A stretch of 64,000 bases of DNA from Lentzea pudingi (GTDB taxonomy: Bacteria; Actinomycetota; Actinomycetes; Mycobacteriales; Pseudonocardiaceae), in assembly GCF_014646255.1 (NCBI RefSeq), contig NZ_BMNC01000018.1, positions 62,001 through 126,000 of the forward strand. The letters run 5' to 3'. The position numbers and the translations under genes were made by a program. This document shows positions 17,887 through 25,323 of this stretch, one piece after another (position 1 is the first letter of the stretch; every line of letters starts with the position of its first letter). Below the pieces are notes generated by a model. It ran no database searches. It was not told the DNA's origin and was given only the letters and a program-made list of their open reading frames with translations.

Positions 17887-18141
17887 AACACGTCGCCGAA
17901 CGGGTACGTCGCCCTCGCGCCCCTGGGACTGACGAGCGTGGCACACGACGCGGGCATCCCGATCGACATCACCTCGGTGTACTTGCGCGACGGCTCCTGG
18001 ACGCGGGGGAACCAGGGCCGCGGGAAAGGCCCGCTCATCGGGCGTGACCAGGGGACTGTGAGCGTGGCCACGCGCCCATCCAGTGGAACCGCAGGGCCGG
18101 ACGCCCACTCAGAGTTGTGTGAACCGCGCGGGGAACGGTGA
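17887..18141 (+). pseudogene. remnant of a second Imm49 immunity gene (3' end only)
   Basis: Immediately after the stop of the intact Imm49 gene the same frame reads NTSPNGYVALAPLGLTSVAH, then DAGIPIDITSVYLRDGSW. This aligns with the last 45 residues of the intact protein (PEGFVAWRLLALACLAEDAG, VEITVESDYLPKHLLDGTW): the P-x-G-x-VA, AxDAG, I-x-x-x-S-x-YL and DGxW positions agree. Nothing resembling the first 240 residues is present, so this is the tail of a decayed tandem copy. The frame then runs on through non-homologous sequence to 18141. No start or ribosome site was seen. Confidence 0.65.
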
Positions 18142-18153
18142 CCGTCCCGCGCG
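18125..18153 (+). terminator. hairpin terminator of the effector-immunity unit
   Basis: Stem CGCGCGGG (18125-18132) pairs with CCCGCGCG (18146-18153). Inside it a second stem, ACGGT/ACCGT (18135-18139 with 18141-18145), is closed by a single base. It follows the Imm49 remnant and precedes the ATG at 18211, so it probably ends the toxin-immunity transcript. The rest of the 17887-18210 gap holds only the remnant and the ribosome site of the next gene. Confidence 0.6.
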
Positions 18154-18210
18154 CGTCGCGACGGCCCGATAAGATCAGCGGGCTTTCACGGGGAGAGGGG
18201 CGAGGACCAC

Positions 18211-19107
18211 ATGAGCCAGCCGGCGACACCGCTGAGCGAGCAGGACCAGCAGCAGTTGGTGCGGCAGATCGGCCGTGCCATGCTGCCGGCCGTACCTCAG
18301 GGCTGGCAGCGCATCCGGGCCGAGTACCGCGCGGCGGGCAGGCACATCGAGGTCGACCTGGCGTTCGCCGGACCCGATGGCCAGCTGCGCCCGGTGCGGC
18401 CGCCGATGGACGTCGTGCAGATGTTCGGGCACCTGCGCGGAGGGATGTACCACCCCGAGCGCGGCACCTGGCTGAGCGCGACGTACGAGATCGAGGCGCC
18501 CGCGGCGTTCACGGTGGACTTCAACGCCGAGGACGAACCGCGCTGGCGCAACGCGCCGCCGCCCATCGGGTTCCGCGACGAGCTGCAGACGTTCCCGCGG
18601 CCGGACCGGCATATCCCGGACTGGTGGCGCCAGCGCGTCGGCCTGCCGCCGCTGCCCGCGCCCGAGCCGGAACCCCAGCAGCCGCAACAGGAGTTCCAGG
18701 TGCCGGCGGCGCAGCCGGTCCCGCAGGCCGGCGGTGACGAGCTGCGCACCGCACGCGTGTACGACGGCAAGAACGACGACGGCCGCATCGTGGTGAACCG
18801 TCAGCCGGTCGACCCGCAGGTGCTCGACGGGCTGCTGAACTACCTCGAGTCGGCGCCGGTCGTGCTGGCCGCGCGCAGCTACGACCTCGACGAGTTCTCG
18901 CAGAGCGGCGAGCAGGACGTGCCGCTCAACTTCCGCACCGACGGCACGTGGATCTGGGCCGGTGCCGTGCCGCACTACCTGCGCAAGTACGGCCTGCCGC
19001 CGGAGCCCGAGCTGGTGGCGCACGCGGTGGCGCGCGGTTTCCAGGTCGCCGAGGTGAACGAGCAGACGCAGGACCGCGCCGTCTCGATCATCACGGGTCA
19101 GGGCTAG
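18211..19107 (+). CDS. YezG-like N-terminal domain joined to an uncharacterised actinobacterial domain
   Basis: 298 residues. Residues 10-150 resemble the YezG/DUF600 immunity fold: LVRQIGRAMLPAVPQGWQRI, VVQMFGHLRGGMYHPERGTW and the closing DELQTFPRPD. A Pro/Gln linker (PEPEPQQPQQEFQ) leads to a C-terminal domain from residue 188: ARVYDGKNDDGRIVVNRQPV, APVVLAARSYDLDEF, PLNFRTDGTWIWAGAVPHYL and YGLPPEPELVAHAVARGF. I recall this C-terminal pattern in actinobacterial proteins encoded near T7SS toxins, but its role is unknown. GGGCGAGGA precedes ATG 18211. Adjacency to the Imm49 locus suggests a second immunity or accessory factor. Confidence 0.6.
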   Translation: MSQPATPLSEQDQQQLVRQIGRAMLPAVPQGWQRIRAEYRAAGRHIEVDLAFAGPDGQLRPVRPPMDVVQMFGHLRGGMYHPERGTWLSATYEIEAPAAFTVDFNAEDEPRWRNAPPPIGFRDELQTFPRPDRHIPDWWRQRVGLPPLPAPEPEPQQPQQEFQVPAAQPVPQAGGDELRTARVYDGKNDDGRIVVNRQPVDPQVLDGLLNYLESAPVVLAARSYDLDEFSQSGEQDVPLNFRTDGTWIWAGAVPHYLRKYGLPPEPELVAHAVARGFQVAEVNEQTQDRAVSIITGQG

Positions 19108-19624
19108 CCAGGGTTCGGAGGTACGCCTCTCCCCGCGGGGAGAGGCGGTACCCCACCTCGAGGGACTCGGTGAGTCCCACGGCCTTGAGCTTGCGGACGT
19201 CCGCCTTGAACGGCAGTTTCTCGCGGCCGACGGACGCCGCCAGGTCCGCGGCCCGCACGCCCGGGTTCGCCGCGATCAGCCGCAGCAACGCGAGCGCGTC
19301 CTCCTTCAACGTCAGTCCGTCCACATCGGACGAAGAACGCAGCTCGATGCGCGGATCCTCGCCCACGAAACGCAGGCGGATGCGGTAGAGCGAGCCCTCA
19401 CGTCCGTCCACTGTGGACCTCAGTGCCGTCACGGTCGGGAATCCCGCCGCCACCGCCTCGGCACGGCTCACCCGTGTCACGACGTCCATCGCTTCGATCG
19501 CCAGGACGCCATGCGACGTCCGCAACGTCCCTCCGGCGCGCACAGCCGGCCGTTTCCAGCGCCGGAACTGCAGCGTGATCTCGCCGGACCGGATGCGTTC
19601 CCAGTCAGCCACTCGGATCAGCAC
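19091..19624 (-). CDS. ASCH/PUA-like domain fused to a winged helix
   Basis: 177 residues. Residues 1-100 look like an ASCH/PUA-type RNA or nucleotide binding fold: DWERIRSGEITLQFRRWKRP (the RRWKRP stretch is typical), then VTRVSRAEAVAAGFPTVTAL and LYRIRLRFVGED. Residues 110-177 are a winged helix: ALALLRLIAANPGVRAADLA, VRKLKAVGLTESLEVGYRLS, SPRGEAYLRTL. The combination suggests a nucleic-acid-responsive regulator or modification factor; the function is unknown. The GTG start is at 19624. The 3' end overlaps the YezG-like gene by 17 bases on the opposite strand. Confidence 0.6.
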   Translation of the reverse strand: MLIRVADWERIRSGEITLQFRRWKRPAVRAGGTLRTSHGVLAIEAMDVVTRVSRAEAVAAGFPTVTALRSTVDGREGSLYRIRLRFVGEDPRIELRSSSDVDGLTLKEDALALLRLIAANPGVRAADLAASVGREKLPFKADVRKLKAVGLTESLEVGYRLSPRGEAYLRTLASPDP

Positions 19625-19677
19625 AGGACGAGGGTCTCAGGTTGCCGGTCCCCGCGACAGCCGAGACGATCCTGACC

Positions 19678-20220
19678 ATGCAACGGTGGTGGCTCTTCAC
19701 GGTGCGCGGAGTGTTCGCTGTCCTGTTCGGTGTGGCCGCCCTGGTCTGGCCCGGTCTCACACTGCTGGCGCTGATCATCCTTTGGGGCGCCTACACGTTC
19801 TTCGACGGCGCGATGACGCTGTACCTGACGCTGACCCACAAGGAGTGGCCGCGCTGGGCCCTCGGCCTCATCGGCGCGCTGGGCCTGGTCACGGGCTTGA
19901 TCGCGTTGTTCTGGCCGGGCATCACGGCGACCGCGCTGCTGCTGCTCATCGCGGTGTGGGCGATCGTCACCGGCGTGCTGCAGATCGTCGACGGCATCCG
20001 CCTGCGCAAGGTGATGACGAACGAGTGGTTCTACGTCGTCACGGGCGCGTTGACGGTGCTGCTCGGCGTCATCCTGGTCGTGAACCCTGCCGCGGGCGCG
20101 ATGGCGTTCGTGATCACGATCGGTGTGTTCGCGATCCTGTGGGGCGTGGTGCTGGTGCTGTTCAGCCTGCGGTTGAAGCGGCTCGACGGCGGTCTCGTAC
20201 GACCCGCACGGCGAGTGTGA
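19678..20220 (+). CDS. HdeD-family membrane protein
   Basis: 180 residues, six transmembrane helices in three hairpins: WWLFTVRGVFAVLFGVAALV, LLALIILWGAYTFFDGAMTL, ALGLIGALGLVTGLIALFWP, ALLLLIAVWAIVTGVLQIVD, VVTGALTVLLGVILVVNP and FVITIGVFAILWGVVLVLFS. The internal repeat with the G-x-L-x-x-WP turn is diagnostic of HdeD. The E. coli protein supports acid resistance, but the role in actinomycetes is not known. ATG 19678 fits the usual HdeD start; a TTG at 19642 is possible. The 3' end overlaps the convergent GT87 gene by 59 bases, an unusually long overlap. Confidence 0.88.
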   Translation: MQRWWLFTVRGVFAVLFGVAALVWPGLTLLALIILWGAYTFFDGAMTLYLTLTHKEWPRWALGLIGALGLVTGLIALFWPGITATALLLLIAVWAIVTGVLQIVDGIRLRKVMTNEWFYVVTGALTVLLGVILVVNPAAGAMAFVITIGVFAILWGVVLVLFSLRLKRLDGGLVRPARRV

Positions 20221-21331
20221 CCAGCACGGCGATCCCGACGAACACGTAGAGGTTGCCGATCACCTGCTGCCACCACGTCCAGTCGCGTTCGACGTCGTTG
20301 TCGCGCGGGAAGAGCCAGTGCGGCCCGATCGCGAACACCGCCACGACCGCCCACGACGCCCAGTGACGACGCAGCTCGGGCCGTGCGAGCAGCACGAGCG
20401 CGGGCGCGATCCACACCCAGTGGTGCCCCCACGACACGGGCGAGATCAGCAGGCCACCGATCGCCACGACGAAGAACGCCTCGAACTCCCCGACCTGCGA
20501 CGCCAGCCACCACACCGTCGCCACGACCAGAAGCGCCAGCACGAGCCACACGCCCACCTGGGCACCGTTCTCGAGGCCGAAGCGCGCCACCGTGCCGCGG
20601 ATGGACTGGTTCGACGCGTAGGTGAGACGTCCGACACGGCCCGGATCGAGCAGCGCGTGCGTCCAGTACTCCTTCGCGTCGCCGAACGAGACGAGGAACC
20701 CCACGAGCACGAAGAAGAAGAACGAGCCGATGGACACGAACACGGGCTTCCACTGCCGCCGCGCGACGAAGAACAACGCGAAGAACGCCGGCGTCAGCTT
20801 GATCGCGGCCGCGAGCCCGATCAGCGCGCCACGCGGCCACCAGCGGGTGCGTTCGAGCAGGCAGTCGGCCATCACCAGCAGCCCGAGCAGCAGGTTGACC
20901 TGCCCGAACCACAACGTCTCGCGCAGCGGGTCGAAGATCGTCGACACCGCCGCCGCGCCCAGCCCCCACTTCACGGCGTCCGGACCCCAGCCGAGCACGC
21001 GCTGCGCCGCGATCAGGCACAACCCGGTGAGCATGGCGAGGTTCGCCGCCGCCACCACGAAGATCGCGACGCCGAGCGGCACGAGCGCGAGCAGGCTGAA
21101 CAGCACCGCGGCGATCGGCGGGTAGGTGAAGGGCAGGTCGGGCCCGCCGAGCGGTTTCGCGAAGCCCTCGATGTAGAGCGGGATGTCCTGGAGGAACGCC
21201 GCGCCGCCGTTGCGGTAGACGCGCAGGTCGAGCGACCACCCCTCGGGGCGGTACATGACGTAGGCGAGCGTGGCCACCATGACGGCGGCCCAAGCCACCA
21301 CGACCCGCTTGGCGGTGCGGTCGAGCTGCAT
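20162..21331 (-). CDS. GT87-family polyprenol-phosphate mannosyltransferase-like membrane protein
   Basis: 389 residues with about ten hydrophobic segments. The first periplasmic loop contains SLDLRVYRNGGAAFLQDIPL (the D of the DxxVY element is the family's catalytic Asp), then PFTYPPIAAVLFSLLALVPL, LRETLWFGQVNLLLGLLVMA, GALIGLAAAIKLTPAFFALF and ISPVSWGHHWVWIAPALV. These are the GT87 signatures. Mycobacterial relatives add alpha-1,2-mannose branches to LAM or extend PIMs using polyprenol-phosphate-mannose. The start is supported by a TACCAT -10 box 6 bases upstream of ATG 21331. No partner enzymes lie beside it. Confidence 0.85.
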   Translation of the reverse strand: MQLDRTAKRVVVAWAAVMVATLAYVMYRPEGWSLDLRVYRNGGAAFLQDIPLYIEGFAKPLGGPDLPFTYPPIAAVLFSLLALVPLGVAIFVVAAANLAMLTGLCLIAAQRVLGWGPDAVKWGLGAAAVSTIFDPLRETLWFGQVNLLLGLLVMADCLLERTRWWPRGALIGLAAAIKLTPAFFALFFVARRQWKPVFVSIGSFFFFVLVGFLVSFGDAKEYWTHALLDPGRVGRLTYASNQSIRGTVARFGLENGAQVGVWLVLALLVVATVWWLASQVGEFEAFFVVAIGGLLISPVSWGHHWVWIAPALVLLARPELRRHWASWAVVAVFAIGPHWLFPRDNDVERDWTWWQQVIGNLYVFVGIAVLVTLAVRVVRDRRRAASTAG

Positions 21332-21459
21332 CCGGGAATGGTATCGATGTGCCAGATGAGGCCCACGTCACCGGTCTGGACCGGCGCATCTCACGTAGCG
21401 TCGTCGCGTGAGCGCACAACGTCGAACGTTCGTGGTTGAGCCGTTCGTAGGGCGCACAA

Positions 21460-21489
21460 ATGCGCACGCACGGGTTATTCTGTGCGCAT
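21460..21489 (+). promoter_or_regulatory. inverted-repeat operator and leaderless promoter of the RES toxin-antitoxin pair
   Basis: ATGCGCAC at 21460-21467 and GTGCGCAT at 21482-21489 form a perfect 8-bp inverted repeat with a 14-base spacer. The right arm contains the antitoxin's ATG (21488). A TATTCT -10 box (21476-21481) lies in the spacer 6 bases from the ATG. This is the arrangement expected for autorepression by an antitoxin. A third half-site, GGCGCAC, occurs at 21451-21457. Confidence 0.6.
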
Positions 21490-22072
21490 GAGTCCAGCCT
21501 TGGAGACGGTGCTGGCCAAGGCCGGCCTGCAGGTGAGTCCCGACGAGTTCCTGGCCCTCGTGACCGACGCGGCACGAAGGCTCGCCCCACCGCACCCGGA
21601 GCCGGCCACCTACTTCACGCCGGAACAGCGGACGGCCCTGGCCGACGTGGGCCTGGACCTCTCCCCGGCGCGCCCGTCCGACGCCAAGCCCCGCACCCGC
21701 ACGGTCGTGGCCCACGCGGTCCTGCGCGACTCGGCGCTGACCGTGAACGAGGCCGCGCGCCAGCTCCAGGTCGACACCAGCCGCATCCGCCACCGCCTCG
21801 GCGTCGGCAGGCTCGTGGGCTGGAAGGACAGGGGCAGCTGGCGCCTGCCCGCCTGGCAGTTCGCGGGCACCGGCGTACTGCCCGGCCTGGAAACCGTCCT
21901 CGCGGACATCCCGCAGGACCAACCGGCGCTGGTGGTGGCCGCGTTCATGACCACCCTCCAGGAGGACCTGCCCGTGGACGGCAAGCCCGCGACCCCGCGT
22001 GACTGGCTCCTCGCCGGAGGAGACCCGCGCCGGGTGGCCACCCTGGCGTCCACGCTCGGCACACCTGCCTGA
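21488..22072 (+). CDS. antitoxin of a RES-type toxin-antitoxin pair (HTH, MbcA/Xre-like)
   Basis: 194 residues. A central DNA-binding segment reads LRDSALTVNEAARQLQVDTS and RIRHRLGVGRLVGWKDRGSW (an excisionase-like helix-turn-helix). The C-terminus contains PATPRDWLLAGGDPRRVATL, the antitoxin-like region seen before RES toxins. No other function is indicated. The gene is followed 27 bases later by the RES-domain toxin. It is predicted to neutralise that toxin and to bind the inverted repeat overlapping its own start. ATG 21488 is preferred over GTG 21482 because of the -10 box position. Confidence 0.7.
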   Translation: MSPALETVLAKAGLQVSPDEFLALVTDAARRLAPPHPEPATYFTPEQRTALADVGLDLSPARPSDAKPRTRTVVAHAVLRDSALTVNEAARQLQVDTSRIRHRLGVGRLVGWKDRGSWRLPAWQFAGTGVLPGLETVLADIPQDQPALVVAAFMTTLQEDLPVDGKPATPRDWLLAGGDPRRVATLASTLGTPA

Positions 22073-22099
22073 GCGTTCCCGAACACCGACAGGACCCGA

Positions 22100-22756
22100 A
22101 TGTCACGGCTTCCGCAGCCGCCTGCCCCTGCCGTGCTCCAGGCGCACCTGCGCCGCACCGAGGACGTGGTGGCGGTGCACCGGGCGACCCGCCTGGTGCG
22201 CGTCTTCACCGCGAAGGGCTCCCACCCCCAGCGCTGGAACTCGTTCCGCTACACGGGCCCCCTCCCCCACGCCCGCTTCGACGCACAACTACCGGCGGAC
22301 GACGGCTCACCGGTGCAGGACCACGAGAACGGCGTCCTGTACTTCGGCCTGTCCGTCCGCACGTCGATCGCCGAGGTCTTCCAGGCGACGTCGATCGTGG
22401 ACCGCCGCACCCGCTCGCCGTTCCTGGTCGTCCTGCGCCCTCGCCGCACGTTGAGGCTGCTGGACCTCGGCGGGTTGTGGCCCACGCGCGTCGGGGCGTC
22501 GCAGGAGATCTCCACGGGGCCGAAGATCGTGACCCAGGCGTGGTCGCGGGCGATCCGGGCGGCCTACCCGGAGCTGGACGGGCTCTGGTACCGGTCGTCG
22601 ATGGACTCCGGTGACCCGGCCATCTGCCTGTGGGACCCGCCTGGGGCTTCCGGGTTGCCGGCGGCTCCCGACGTGTTGCTGCCGCTGGACCACCCGGGGC
22701 TGGACCTGCCGTTGGCACGGGTGTGCGAGGAGCTCAACTACACGCTGCTGGGCTGA
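22100..22756 (+). CDS. RES-domain toxin (predicted NAD+-degrading enzyme)
   Basis: 218 residues. RES-domain features: VVAVHRATRLVRVF with the Arg of the motif, RWNSFRYTGPLPHARFDA, then GVLYFGLSVRTSIAEVFQAT containing the conserved Tyr, Ser/Thr and Glu, and late WYRSSMDSGDPAICLW. Characterised RES toxins such as MbcT and ParT consume NAD+ (phosphorolysis) or ADP-ribosylate a metabolic enzyme. It acts in the cytoplasm. ATG 22100 follows GACAGGACC. Paired with the 21488 antitoxin in the usual antitoxin-first order. The length is typical of the larger actinobacterial RES proteins. Confidence 0.85.
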   Translation: MSRLPQPPAPAVLQAHLRRTEDVVAVHRATRLVRVFTAKGSHPQRWNSFRYTGPLPHARFDAQLPADDGSPVQDHENGVLYFGLSVRTSIAEVFQATSIVDRRTRSPFLVVLRPRRTLRLLDLGGLWPTRVGASQEISTGPKIVTQAWSRAIRAAYPELDGLWYRSSMDSGDPAICLWDPPGASGLPAAPDVLLPLDHPGLDLPLARVCEELNYTLLG

Positions 22757-22855
22757 CCTGGGCATTGCAGAAAGCTGCAAGCGTTCCGCACGATCCCCCT
22801 CCCATGATCCCCCCAGCCGCTGCCGACCACGGCGCGGAGAGGGAGGGGACCGACG

Positions 22856-23326
22856 ATGTTCAAGGGGAAGCAAGAGGCGATGCGCGCGGTGGCCAGGCTG
22901 GCCGTCGCCGCCGCGTTCGTGACGGGAGCCCTGGTCACGGGCACAGCCGGAGCCCAGGCCGCACCGGCCGCTCAGGCACCGGCTGCCGCGGCGGCGTGCA
23001 CCCAGGTCGGGAACGTGTCCGGCACGGTCAGCGCGTTCACGCTGTACGACAGCAACAACTACACCGGGGCGTGCGTCACGTTCTGGAAGTACGGCGCGTG
23101 TTCGGCGTCCACCACCGACATCGAGGGGATGTGGAACCTCTCCGGCTGGGGCTGGGACAACCGCGCCAACTCCGTGCGCACGTACAACAAGTGCGACCTG
23201 AAGCTGTTCGACGTGCGCGACTGCCCCGGCAGCGGCACCCGTTCCACCTGGATCGACCAGAGCGCAGACCTCAGGCTGGGATCGATCAACTGGCAGAACC
23301 GCGCGTCCTGCGTCGAGATCAGCTGA
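22856..23326 (+). CDS. secreted beta/gamma-crystallin-like (peptidase inhibitor I36-like) protein
   Basis: 156 residues. A long signal peptide (AVARLAVAAAFVTGALVTGT, cleavage near AQA-AP) precedes a mature domain of about 100 residues. This domain contains two crystallin-type Greek-key motifs: FTLYDSNNYTGACVTFWKYG and LKLFDVRDCPGSGTRSTWID, each followed by a Trp/Ser-rich strand (GMWNLSGWGWDNRANSV; DLRLGSINWQNRASC). Four to five Cys in the mature part suggest disulfides. The pattern resembles the Streptomyces metalloproteinase inhibitor family I36 and related secreted crystallins. Whether it inhibits a protease is unknown. GGGAGGGGA precedes ATG 22856. Confidence 0.7.
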   Translation: MFKGKQEAMRAVARLAVAAAFVTGALVTGTAGAQAAPAAQAPAAAAACTQVGNVSGTVSAFTLYDSNNYTGACVTFWKYGACSASTTDIEGMWNLSGWGWDNRANSVRTYNKCDLKLFDVRDCPGSGTRSTWIDQSADLRLGSINWQNRASCVEIS

Positions 23327-23334
23327 CAGCAGAG

Positions 23335-23369
23335 CAGGCTGCTCCGGGCGCGACGGCCGGAGCAGCCTG
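23335..23369. terminator. bidirectional terminator between convergent genes
   Basis: A perfect 13-bp stem (CAGGCTGCTCCGG at 23335-23347 with 23357-23369) and a 9-base loop lies between the stops of the crystallin-like gene (23326) and the S9 peptidase gene (23375). Its symmetry allows it to serve both strands. Confidence 0.8.
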
Positions 23370-23374
23370 GCTCG

Positions 23375-25234
23375 TCAGGCCTTGAGGTAGCGGTCCCACC
23401 ACTCCAGCACGGCCTCGAAGCGCTGCTCGCGGTGCCGCGGCTGGCCGGAGCGGGTCAGCTCGTGGCCCTCGCCCGGGAAGATCAGCATCTCGGTCTCGAC
23501 GCCGCGCCGCTTCAGGGCCACGAACATGCGCTGCGCCTGTTCGAGCGGGCAACGCCAGTCGTGCTCGGAGTGGACGACGGCGAACGGCAGGTTGATCTTC
23601 TCGGCGTAGGTCAGCGGCGACATCGCGCGCTGGGCGTCGGGATCGGTGCCGCAGTAGGCGTCGGCGAAGAAGTAGCCGATGTCGGACGAGCCGGAGAACG
23701 AGTCCCAGGCGTTCACGGCGCGCTCGGACCAGGCCGCGCGGAACCGTTCGCCGTGGTGCGCGGACAGCCACGACGTCATGAAGCCGCCGTACGAGCCGCC
23801 CATCACGCCGACGCGCTCGGAGTCGGTGTCCTCGCGGGCCAGCGCGACGTCCAGGAGGGACAGGACGTCGTCCACGTCGACGGTGCCGAACTTGCCGATC
23901 ACCGCCTGGCCGTGGGACTCGCCGTAGCCCGCCGAGCCGCGCGGGTTCGGCAGCACGACGGCGTAGCCGGCGGTGGCGTAGACCTGGGCCTCGTCGAAGA
24001 AGCCCCAGCTGTGGTACATGAACGGGCCGCCGTGCACCGCCATGACGACGGGGTGCGGGCCGTCGCCGTCGGGCAGCACGAGCCAGCCGTGCACCGGGTA
24101 GCCGTCCGAGGCGGAGCCGTTGAGCTCGACGACGCGGCGGGCAGGCACCGACGGGAATGCCGTGCGCACACCGGTTCCGACGAACTCGACCTGTCCGACG
24201 CTGTCCGGAGTGGACACGACGGCGACCACAGTGGACCCGTGGGAGGCGAACGACCGGACCGCGGCCGAAGAACCTGCCAGCACCTCGCCGGGCCCGCCGT
24301 CGAACGGGATCCGCCGCAGTTCCAGGGCGCCGCGGTTGCGCACGACGAGCAGCACGCCGGACGCGTCGGCCACGGGCTGGCCCGAAAGCCGTTCCACGTC
24401 AACGGTCTCGGCGTCGGTGAGGCGGACAGGGGCGGAACCGTCCACAGGCGACTTCCACAGGCCGAGGTTGCGCGCCACGGCGTCGATGCCGGTGAACTCG
24501 GTGCCCAGCCAGTAGAGCGAGCCGCCGGCCACGAACGGCATCGTGACCTCGCCGGCCCCGCGCACCAGCAGCGACGCCGTGCCGCCGCCGGCGGGAACCG
24601 TGTACAGGTCGGACTTCAGGGTCTCGGAGACGCCCAGTTCGTGCGGCGCGACGAACACCAGCGTCGAGTCGTCGAGCCAGGCCGGGTCGGAGACGTCGTG
24701 CGTGCCGTCGGTGACCTCCGTGACGGCGCCGTCCAGCGTCACGACGTGCAGGCGCGGGCGGCGATCGCCGACGAAGCCGACGTCGTCGGCGCGGTAGTCG
24801 AGGCGCGTGATGCGGCGCGGCGCCTCGGACTCGGGGCCGTCGTCCGTCGTCCCGTAGCGACCGGCCTCGGGCACGCGGGCCACGAACACGAGCCGCGACG
24901 AGTCCGGCGACCACACCGGCGCACCGGCGCCGAGCGGCAGGTCGGTCAGCCTGCGGGGTTCGCCGCCGTCGACGGGAACGACGTAGACCTGCGGTTTCGA
25001 CTTTCCGCTGACGCGCAGGAACGCGACCAGTTTGCCGTCCGGAGAAATGCGCTGCGCATTGTCACGATCACCGTGCGTCCACGGTGTTGTCGTGCCGTCC
25101 GGGAACACCCGGTGCAGACCGCCCCGGTAGGTGTTCTTCTCGAGATCGGGCGTGGTGATGCTGACCAGCACCAGGTCTCCGGACACGGCGACGGTGCCGG
25201 GCGTGGTGAGCAGCTGCAGGTCTTCAGGGCGCAC
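23375..25234 (-). CDS. S9-family prolyl oligopeptidase / acylaminoacyl-type peptidase
   Basis: 619 residues, no signal peptide. Residues 1-360 form a TolB/WD-like propeller (ISPDGKLVAFLRVSGKSKPQ, PVWSPDSSRLVFVARV). The C-terminal 250 residues are an alpha/beta-hydrolase: HPVVMAVHGGPFMYHSWGFF (oxyanion region), nucleophile Ser in GVMGGSYGGFMTSWL, and catalytic His in FPGEGHELTRSGQP. The Asp is near VVHSEHDWRCPLEQ. It cleaves short peptides or acyl-amino acids in the cytoplasm. GTG 25234 is set by a TAGCGT box 7 bases upstream. The promoter overlaps a palindrome (25244-25262) shared with the divergent amidohydrolase. Confidence 0.9.
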   Translation of the reverse strand: MRPEDLQLLTTPGTVAVSGDLVLVSITTPDLEKNTYRGGLHRVFPDGTTTPWTHGDRDNAQRISPDGKLVAFLRVSGKSKPQVYVVPVDGGEPRRLTDLPLGAGAPVWSPDSSRLVFVARVPEAGRYGTTDDGPESEAPRRITRLDYRADDVGFVGDRRPRLHVVTLDGAVTEVTDGTHDVSDPAWLDDSTLVFVAPHELGVSETLKSDLYTVPAGGGTASLLVRGAGEVTMPFVAGGSLYWLGTEFTGIDAVARNLGLWKSPVDGSAPVRLTDAETVDVERLSGQPVADASGVLLVVRNRGALELRRIPFDGGPGEVLAGSSAAVRSFASHGSTVVAVVSTPDSVGQVEFVGTGVRTAFPSVPARRVVELNGSASDGYPVHGWLVLPDGDGPHPVVMAVHGGPFMYHSWGFFDEAQVYATAGYAVVLPNPRGSAGYGESHGQAVIGKFGTVDVDDVLSLLDVALAREDTDSERVGVMGGSYGGFMTSWLSAHHGERFRAAWSERAVNAWDSFSGSSDIGYFFADAYCGTDPDAQRAMSPLTYAEKINLPFAVVHSEHDWRCPLEQAQRMFVALKRRGVETEMLIFPGEGHELTRSGQPRHREQRFEAVLEWWDRYLKA

Positions 25235-25243
25235 GGCGTGGAC

Positions 25244-25262
25244 GCTAACAGAGGTTGTTAGC
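25244..25262. promoter_or_regulatory. palindromic operator between divergent peptidase and amidohydrolase genes
   Basis: GCTAACA (25244-25250), five bases, TGTTAGC (25256-25262): a perfect 7-bp inverted repeat that covers the TAGCGT -10 box of the S9 peptidase. The divergent amidohydrolase has its own TAGATT box at 25311-25316, 7 bases before ATG 25324. The regulator is not encoded nearby. Confidence 0.55.
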
Positions 25263-25323
25263 AACGCTCAGAGTTATTTGTTGACCGATCACAAAAATTG
25301 ACTCGCCGCATAGATTCCCGCGT

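Noticed and set aside
13344..18047. Very long alternative-frame and antisense ORFs over the effector linker (for example 13344-18047 plus, 13440-15665 minus)
   Set aside because: They are Arg/Pro or Gly/Asp-rich shadows created by the GC-biased linker codons; the true frame has the domains, codon usage and ribosome coupling.
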